Origin: Candidatus Saccharicenans sp.
Lineage (GTDB): Bacteria > Acidobacteriota > Aminicenantia > Aminicenantales > Saccharicenantaceae
Length of the DNA stretch: 64,000 bases
Reading direction: 5' to 3'
Assembly: GCA_026414545.1 (NCBI GenBank)
Contig: JAOAIU010000058.1
Location: 105,682 to 169,681 of the forward strand
Part shown: positions 58,787-64,000 of the stretch, piece after piece
Layout of the letters: each line of letters begins with the position of its first letter
Numbering within the stretch: position 1 is the first letter of the stretch
The notes under the pieces: generated by a model
Seen by the model: the letters and a program-made list of their open reading frames with translations, nothing else
What the model was told of the DNA's origin: nothing
Databases searched by the model: none
Translations under genes and position numbers: made by a program

Positions 58787-60721
58787 TTAAAAGAGGGCAA
58801 AGGCCAGGCGGACCAGCCAGCTCACCAGGACAGCCAAACTCAGGTTCAGGACAACCGAAATCAGAGCCACCCTGCGCCCCAGCTCCTTCCAGAGAATGGC
58901 CAGAGTTGACAGACAGGGTATGAAGAAGTTGACGAAGGTGACAAAGGTCAATAGCTGGGCCCGGTTTATCACCGATAGCAATTGCCCGTAGCTAACTCCC
59001 AGGGCCTGGAACATCATCAGCAGCGACAGCTCCTTTCGCAGGAAGCCGAAGAGCAGGGTTACCCCCAGGCTTGACGGCAAGCCTAAGAGTCCACTGACCA
59101 GAGGAGTCAGAACTGCGTTGACCAGGCGGTCAAAATGGAGGAAGCTCAGAAAACTCAACAGCAGGCTGCCGGCAATAAGAATGGGCCAGGCAAAACGGAC
59201 AAACTCCTTGAGGTTAAAATAGGTCTTCTGAAGGATATTTTTCGGCGACGGCCATTTCAGGCTGGGAATTTCCAGGATCAAACCCGGCGAGGAATACTTG
59301 AAGACCCTGGTTAAAATGGAACTCAGTACCGCCACTACCACTAAGTTCAAAAAATAAAACCCCAGCGCCCACCAGGGACCGAGCAAGAAGGCCACCAGGG
59401 CCAGGATGATGGTGGTCCGGGCGGCGCAGGGAATGAAAGGAATCAGCAGGGCAGTTATGATCCGGTCGCGCCGGGATTCGAGGATTCGGGTAGCCATGAT
59501 GGCCGGAACGTTACAGCCAAACCCCAGGATGAAGAGAGGCACCGATTTTCCGTGAAGCCCCAGCCGGTGCATGAAGGCATCCATCAGGAAACCGGCCCGG
59601 GCCAGGTAACCGATGTCTTCCAGAAAGCCCATCAGCAAGAGGAGCGGAATAAAGTAGGGAAAAACAATGGCCACTCCCCCACCCACCCCCTGCACCAGGC
59701 CAACCAGAAGCTCGGCCGGCAGGTTATGCCCGTATCTTTCCTGGATCCCGAGACGCAGAGCTTCCCAGGGCTTGAGCAACCAGGCTTCCAGGGGGCTGCC
59801 CACTCGAAAAATCAGGTAAAACATTCCGGCAAAAATCAGCAGCAGCAGGAAAAGACCGAGCACCGGATGCATGATTAAGCTATCCAGCTTCTCCAGACTG
59901 CTCAACCGGGCATGCCGCACCCGGCAACAATCTTCAAATATTTTCAGGGCCAGATGATGGCGTTCGGCCGCCAGCACCTCGTAGGCCGGGGCCTCCCTGA
60001 GGGCAGAAATTTCCTGGCGAACCCGGTCCAGCCCTTTCTTGAATTCCGGATTATTTTCCAGGAAGAATTTATCCACGGCCAGGGTCTCGGCCTCGATGGC
60101 CCTGATGGCCGTAAACCGGGGATTGGCTATGACCGGAAAATCAGCCGGCAGCATTTCAATGAGCTTTTTTATCCGTCCTTCAACCTCGCCAGAATAGCGA
60201 AGATGGCGGGGCGTTGTCTGCTCGGCCAGAATCTTCTCCACCCTGTCCATGAGCTCTTTCGTACCCTGGCCTCTGGTGGCCACAGTCTTGATGACCGGCA
60301 CCCCGAGTTTATTCTCCAGAGCCACCGGGTCAATTTTCATCCCCTTCTTCTCGGCCAGGTCCATCATATTAAGGACCACCACCATCGGGTATTCCAGCTC
60401 CAGCAACTCAACCGTCAGTTCCAGGCTGCGGCAGAGAAGCGAAGCATCGATGACGTTGACGATCAGGTCCGGTTTTTCCCCGAAGATGTGGGTCAGAACC
60501 ACTTTTTCCTGAGGCTCCTGGGGCGTCAGCGAATAGGTCCCGGGGAGGTCAACGATGGAATAAACTCTATTTTTCCAGACAACCTGGCTATGGGCATGGC
60601 AGACGGTGGTTCCCGGAAAATTGGAAGTCTGGGCCTTGAAGCCAGCTATGGCATTGAACAGGGTGCTCTTGCCGCAATTGGGCTGCCCGATAAAGACTAT
60701 TACCGGAACCCTATCGTTCAT
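58787..60721 (-). CDS. feoB: ferrous iron transport protein B
   Basis: 644 residues. N-terminal GTPase (G1 GQPNCGKST, G3 DLPG, G4 NMMD; ~1-170), then a helical spacer and the FeoB membrane part with two Gate-type regions (IFPYFIPLLLLMGFLEDIGYLAR...GCNVPAIMATR and the later LLFGFLRKELSLLM). Imports Fe2+ across the inner membrane. At 644 residues it is shorter than E. coli FeoB (~770). Its start overlaps the end of feoA by 11 bp, so they are coupled. No FeoC is visible. Confidence 0.95.
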   Translation of the reverse strand: MNDRVPVIVFIGQPNCGKSTLFNAIAGFKAQTSNFPGTTVCHAHSQVVWKNRVYSIVDLPGTYSLTPQEPQEKVVLTHIFGEKPDLIVNVIDASLLCRSLELTVELLELEYPMVVVLNMMDLAEKKGMKIDPVALENKLGVPVIKTVATRGQGTKELMDRVEKILAEQTTPRHLRYSGEVEGRIKKLIEMLPADFPVIANPRFTAIRAIEAETLAVDKFFLENNPEFKKGLDRVRQEISALREAPAYEVLAAERHHLALKIFEDCCRVRHARLSSLEKLDSLIMHPVLGLFLLLLIFAGMFYLIFRVGSPLEAWLLKPWEALRLGIQERYGHNLPAELLVGLVQGVGGGVAIVFPYFIPLLLLMGFLEDIGYLARAGFLMDAFMHRLGLHGKSVPLFILGFGCNVPAIMATRILESRRDRIITALLIPFIPCAARTTIILALVAFLLGPWWALGFYFLNLVVVAVLSSILTRVFKYSSPGLILEIPSLKWPSPKNILQKTYFNLKEFVRFAWPILIAGSLLLSFLSFLHFDRLVNAVLTPLVSGLLGLPSSLGVTLLFGFLRKELSLLMMFQALGVSYGQLLSVINRAQLLTFVTFVNFFIPCLSTLAILWKELGRRVALISVVLNLSLAVLVSWLVRLAFALF

Positions 60722-61010
60722 GCTCGTCGGCTGGCTCCACCAGAATCTTGCGGGCTATGCTCCTCCCCAGAGCAATTCTGGTGTCGCTGTTGAGGTTTTT
60801 TACCAGGACCGGCCCGCCCAGCAAGGCTTCTCCGTCCAGGGCCACCAGGTCCCCCCGGTGAAATCCCAGGGCCAGCAGCCGCCGGTGCAGCCCCGCCCCT
60901 CCATTTATTTCCGCGATTCTGAACTTATGGCCATGAGGTATTTCCAGCAAAGAACAGACCCCACCGACTATGGGTGGCGATTCAACCCGGTCTTTTTTAT
61001 GTCCAAACAT
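60711..61010 (-). CDS. feoA: ferrous iron transport protein A
   Basis: 99 residues from the ATG at 61010, with GAGAG 6 bases upstream; a frame from TTG at 61040 begins before the ribosome site. SH3-like FeoA fold (HKFRIAEINGGAGLHRRLLALGFHRGDLVALDGEALLGGPVLVKNLNSDTRIALGRSIARKILVE). A small cytoplasmic partner required for FeoB function. A perfect TATAAT lies ~34 bases upstream. Confidence 0.92.
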   Translation of the reverse strand: MFGHKKDRVESPPIVGGVCSLLEIPHGHKFRIAEINGGAGLHRRLLALGFHRGDLVALDGEALLGGPVLVKNLNSDTRIALGRSIARKILVEPADEHER

Positions 61011-61043
61011 GCTAAACTCTCGGTTTCCGCAAATTAACAATAT

Positions 61044-61049
61044 ATTATA
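61044..61049 (-). promoter_or_regulatory. -10 element of feoA-feoB
   Basis: Perfect TATAAT on the minus strand; transcription would start near 61037. No good -35 at 16-18 bp and no Fur box recognised. Confidence 0.4.
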
Positions 61050-61173
61050 GGCCTTTCTTCCAGCAAGTTTTAGAGATTTCGGAGTTTTGTTTTTCTGTCA
61101 ATTGCTTTGCTCAGTTTTTCGCTCTTTAATTTTTGCCGGCATTCTGCCATAATGCTCTGGTCAGGAGGTCATC

Positions 61174-63225
61174 ATGAACAGATTGCGCACGGTTCAATTA
61201 AAAGTTTCGTTTTCCCTGCTGGCCCTGTTCCTCTGGCTGCTCATTCCGCTGGCAGCTGACGAGGGGATGTGGCCTTACAATCTGGTGCCAAAGGATTATC
61301 TGGCCAAAAAATACAATTTCAGAGTCACGGATGATTGGTTAAACCATCTTCGCCTGGCCTCGGTCCGTTTCGGCGGAGCCTCGGCCTCTTTCGTTTCTCC
61401 CGACGGCCTGGTGCTGACTAACCACCACGTCGGCCGCGGGGCCATCCAGAACCTGTCGACATCTGAACGCAACCTGATCAAAACCGGCTTTTATGCCAGG
61501 ACCAGGCAGGAAGAGCTGAAGTGCCCCGGGACCCAGCTCTGGGTGCTCCAGGAGATTGAAGATGTGACCGATAAAGTTCTTGGCTCGGAAAAACCCGGGA
61601 TGTCGGCTCAGGAAGTGATGGCCGCCAGGCAGAAAGTTATCTCCGAAATCCAGAAGGAAGCCAGCGATAAATCAGGCCTGCGCTGCCAGGTGGTTTCCCT
61701 CTATTCGGGCAGCATGTACCACCTTTATAAATACAAGATCTACAACGATGTCCGTCTGGTGTTCGCCCCCGAAGAGGAAATTGCTTTCTTCGGCGGAGAC
61801 CCTGACAACTTCACCTATCCCCGCTTCGACCTTGATATCTCCATATTTCGAGTTTATGAGAACGACCAGCCGCTCAAAACTCCCCATTACCTGAAATGGA
61901 AGACTTCCCCGCTCCGGGAGGGCGACCTGGTCTTCTGCTCCGGCAATCCCGGTTCTACCGGCAGGTTGCTGACTTACGACCAGCTTCTCTTTCTGAGAGA
62001 CGTGAGCTATCCTTTTACCATCGCCAACCTGAAGAGAAGGCAGGCCGTACTCCATGAATATGCTAAGCGTGGACCCGAACAGCAGAGGATTGCTCTGAAT
62101 ACCCTGTTCGGCGTGGAAAACAGCTTGAAAGCCACCATCGGCTACAACTCGGGATTGCTGGACAAGGACCTGATGGCCAGGAAGCTGGCCGAAGAACAGG
62201 CCATCCGCAAGGCCATTGCTGCTGATCCAGAACTGGCTAAGGAATTCGGCCAGGCCTGGGAGGAAATTGCCCAGGCCCAGAAGGAATACGCCTCTTTCTT
62301 CAAAGAATACATGCTGTTTGAAAGGGCTAACGCCTTCAACACGGTTTATTTCAACCTGGCCCGGTCAATTGTCAGGGGGGCCCAGAGAGAGCGACCGGCC
62401 GGCCCGCCAGATATGGCCGGCGGCCGGATGCCGGCAGAGATTTATGACGACTTTGAAATCGTCAAGCTGGCTGACTCCCTCCAGTTCTTGAAAGAACAGT
62501 TGCCCGACCTCCAGGAAACCAGGTGGATACTCGGCAACCAGACCCCAGAAGAAGTGGCTAAGGTCCTGATCTCTGGCACCAAACTGAAGGACCCTGAATT
62601 CAGAAAAAAATTGACCGAGGGCGGAGCCGAAGCCATTAACCTGTGCAACGACCCGATGATCAAGCTGGCTCTCCTGGTGGAGCCGATTTCCCAGGGAGCC
62701 CGCGAGCGCTATGAAAAGAGAGTCCAGGCTGTGGAGACCAAGAACGGCACCCTGGTGGCCAGGGCCCTGTTCAAGCTGAAAGGCACCTCAATTCCACCCG
62801 ATGCCACCGGCACCCTGAGGTTGAGCTTCGGAGTGGTTAAAGGTTATGTGGAAAGCGGCCGAAAAATTCCTTACCAGACTAACTTTGCCGGCCTGTACCG
62901 AAAGGCCCAGGAAAAGAATTTCCAGGCCCCCTGGTCGCTGCCCGAACGCTGGCTGAACCGGAAAGCCTCGCTCAACCTGAATGTCCCCCTTAACTTCGTG
63001 GCCACCATCGATTCCATCGGCGGCAACTCAGGCTCTCCAGTCGTCAACAGGAAGGGCGAATTCGTGGGTGCCTTGTTTGATGGCAATATACAGTCGCTGC
63101 CGACCAGGTTCGTCTACGAAGAAAAGATCTCCCGCTCGGTGATGGTGCATGCCGACGGAATTATTGAAGCCCTGCTAAAAATCTATGACGCCAAACCGCT
63201 GGTCGATGAATTGCTGGGAAAATAA
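61174..63225 (+). CDS. S46-family dipeptidyl peptidase (DPP7/DPP11 type), exported
   Basis: 683 residues with a signal peptide (~1-28) and the family opening DEGMWPYNLVP. Chymotrypsin-like triad: His85 (LVLTNHHVG), Asp221 (FDLDISIFRVYEN), Ser619 (GGNSGSPVVN). S46 enzymes remove dipeptides from the N-terminus of peptides in the periplasm. The residue 18 after the catalytic Ser is Gly637 (FDGN). In characterised enzymes Gly here goes with DPP7-like preference for hydrophobic P1 and Arg with DPP11 (Asp/Glu), so DPP7-like specificity is inferred. GGAGG lies 5 bases upstream, and a strong terminator follows. Confidence 0.92.
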   Translation: MNRLRTVQLKVSFSLLALFLWLLIPLAADEGMWPYNLVPKDYLAKKYNFRVTDDWLNHLRLASVRFGGASASFVSPDGLVLTNHHVGRGAIQNLSTSERNLIKTGFYARTRQEELKCPGTQLWVLQEIEDVTDKVLGSEKPGMSAQEVMAARQKVISEIQKEASDKSGLRCQVVSLYSGSMYHLYKYKIYNDVRLVFAPEEEIAFFGGDPDNFTYPRFDLDISIFRVYENDQPLKTPHYLKWKTSPLREGDLVFCSGNPGSTGRLLTYDQLLFLRDVSYPFTIANLKRRQAVLHEYAKRGPEQQRIALNTLFGVENSLKATIGYNSGLLDKDLMARKLAEEQAIRKAIAADPELAKEFGQAWEEIAQAQKEYASFFKEYMLFERANAFNTVYFNLARSIVRGAQRERPAGPPDMAGGRMPAEIYDDFEIVKLADSLQFLKEQLPDLQETRWILGNQTPEEVAKVLISGTKLKDPEFRKKLTEGGAEAINLCNDPMIKLALLVEPISQGARERYEKRVQAVETKNGTLVARALFKLKGTSIPPDATGTLRLSFGVVKGYVESGRKIPYQTNFAGLYRKAQEKNFQAPWSLPERWLNRKASLNLNVPLNFVATIDSIGGNSGSPVVNRKGEFVGALFDGNIQSLPTRFVYEEKISRSVMVHADGIIEALLKIYDAKPLVDELLGK

Positions 63226-63242
63226 TAAAGATCTAATTCCGG

Positions 63243-63278
63243 GGCCGGGAGCAGTTTCCTGTTCCCGGCCTTTTTTTT
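63243..63278 (+). terminator. strong intrinsic terminator of the S46 peptidase gene
   Basis: 12-bp stem with one G-U pair (GGCCGGGAGCAG 63243-63254 against CTGTTCCCGGCC 63259-63270), a 4-base loop and T8 (63271-63278), 17 bp after the stop. Confidence 0.9.
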
Positions 63279-63315
63279 GCAAAATACATTACCGCGCCAG
63301 GTGGAGGTTCGAAAA

Positions 63316-63732
63316 ATGAAGAGCTGGACCGAATACCTCTGGTTTCAGACCGAAAAAAGACAGGAATTGATTAATATTACCGACCGGGTGGAAGAAGCCG
63401 TCAGAAAGAGTGGTATCAGGGAAGGCCTGTGCCTAGTCAATGCCATGCATATCACGGCCAGCGTTTTCATCAACGATGACGAAAGCGGGCTGCACCAGGA
63501 TTTCTTCCAGTGGCTGGAAAAGCTGGCTCCCTACGCCCCCGGTTCTTACCGTCATAACCTGACCGGGGAAACCAACGCCGATGCCCACCTCAAGCGGACA
63601 GTCATGGGCCGGGAGGTGGTGGTGGCCGTGACCGGCGGCCGCCTGGACCTCGGACCCTGGGAACAGATTTTTTATGGAGAGTTTGACGGCCAGCGCCGCA
63701 AGCGGGTGCTGATAAAAATCATTGGCGAGTAA
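63316..63732 (+). CDS. yjbQ: YjbQ/UPF0047 family protein
   Basis: 138 residues from the ATG at 63316, with GGAGG 8 bases upstream; the frame opens earlier, inside the terminator region. Family features: N-terminal strand-rich region, [27 protein letters not shown], the metal-binding [22 protein letters not shown] (His residues), and the C-terminal [27 protein letters not shown]. Proteins of this family have weak thiamine-phosphate synthase activity, and the main role is not settled. Followed closely by a small membrane protein gene. Confidence 0.9.
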   Translation: MKSWTEYLWFQTEKRQELINITDRVEEAVRKSGIREGLCLVNAMHITASVFINDDESGLHQDFFQWLEKLAPYAPGSYRHNLTGETNADAHLKRTVMGREVVVAVTGGRLDLGPWEQIFYGEFDGQRRKRVLIKIIGE

Positions 63733-63776
63733 GGGTGGATTTCATTATATTCAGAATCAAGGGTAAGGAGAATACC

Positions 63777-63980
63777 TTGAGCCTCTCCACGTGGGAAGGG
63801 AAAAAAATCAGGCTGGCCATGGGGCTCGCGGTCGGGATGATCGCCGGAACTTTGGCCGGGGCCCTGATCGGACTGTTTTCACACAATGTAGTCCTCTGGC
63901 TGGCTGTTGGATTCGGTACCGGCCTGATTTTCGGCCTGGCAGTCGGGCTTGCCTTATTCCCCAGAAAACCCCGGTCTTAA
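63777..63980 (+). CDS. small two-span membrane protein
   Basis: 67 residues from TTG at 63777, chosen because AAGGAG lies 6 bases upstream. The frame is open back to a GTG at 63735, 3 bp after yjbQ, which has no ribosome site. After a short basic segment come two Gly-rich hydrophobic spans (LAMGLAVGMIAGTLAGALIGLF and VVLWLAVGFGTGLIFGLAVGLALF) and a basic tail. No family recognised; possibly co-transcribed with yjbQ. Confidence 0.6.
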   Translation: MSLSTWEGKKIRLAMGLAVGMIAGTLAGALIGLFSHNVVLWLAVGFGTGLIFGLAVGLALFPRKPRS

Positions 63981-64000
63981 ATCTTAAAGTCCGGACCGGG

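Noticed and set aside
59912-60793. 293-codon open frame antisense to feoB
   Set aside because: Lies opposite the certain GTPase domain of feoB; no coding evidence.
1-64000. CRISPR arrays, prophage, integrase or defence genes
   Set aside because: No regularly spaced repeats, no Cas, integrase, transposase, toxin-antitoxin or restriction protein was recognised anywhere in the window.

Overview
The window is about 64 kb of a chromosome of roughly 55% G+C. Its gene set suggests a Gram-negative, protein- and sugar-degrading heterotroph: two large TonB-dependent receptors with carboxypeptidase-like N-terminal domains and no SusD partner, an S46 dipeptidyl peptidase, an M14 carboxypeptidase, an OmpA-type protein, a bactofilin, a NamZ-type muramidase and Feo iron uptake. 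I infer the Acidobacteria / Candidatus Aminicenantes neighbourhood. That is family recognition and not a database result. I see no phage, transposase, CRISPR array or defence island. Most of the window is ordinary core chromosome.

Layout. 1-6.0 kb: end of a TPR protein, an OmpA-like protein, then three exported proteins on the minus strand (M14 peptidase, ChaN-PDZ, Ntn hydrolase). 6.0-6.5 kb: a gene-free stretch rich in inverted repeats. 6.5-16.3 kb, minus strand: an EF-G paralogue, the overlapping cluster ileS-lspA-lgt-rluD, and nadB-nadC. 16.3-23.2 kb: tldD-tldE, nitroreductase-MFS, a possible MITE-like element, a YitT-family protein and fbp. 23.2-30.9 kb: a secreted orphan protein and a sugar cluster (ROK-like kinase, nagB, sodium symporter, xylulokinase). 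30.9-37.8 kb: glutamine synthetase, NamZ, a large double-transglutaminase-fold protein, a Nudix hydrolase and a tautomerase. 37.9-44.1 kb: the two TonB-dependent receptors. 44.6-45.7 kb: tRNA-Leu(CAA) and trmH. 45.7-51.7 kb: two divergent ECF sigma factor operons. 51.7-54.1 kb: an orphan protein, lipM, tRNA-Gly(CCC) and bactofilin. 54.5-58.4 kb: uvrB-uvrC. 58.8-64 kb: feoB-feoA, the S46 peptidase, yjbQ and a small membrane protein.

The most interesting part is 45.7-51.7 kb, a double envelope-stress locus. One arm is sigma - small membrane anti-sigma candidate - HtrA-like protein, and the HtrA-like protein has lost the catalytic His and Asp while keeping the Ser. The other arm is sigma - zinc-finger anti-sigma - two small membrane proteins - a DUF4097-type beta-repeat protein. 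This second sigma gene carries a GGAAC-N17-CGTC promoter placed so that transcription would begin at about its own start codon, which suggests an autoregulated, leaderless message. nadC and trmH also have near-consensus promoters placed for leaderless transcription. Other points of interest are the possible MITE with flush direct repeats (21.0 kb), nested inverted repeats downstream of the EF-G paralogue (6.3-6.5 kb), and a TonB receptor leader with a small upstream ORF and a 19-bp palindrome (44.1 kb).

Start codons were chosen by ribosome binding site and promoter position, so several coding regions are shorter than the longest open frame. All functions are from reading the translated sequence by eye. 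No searches were run.
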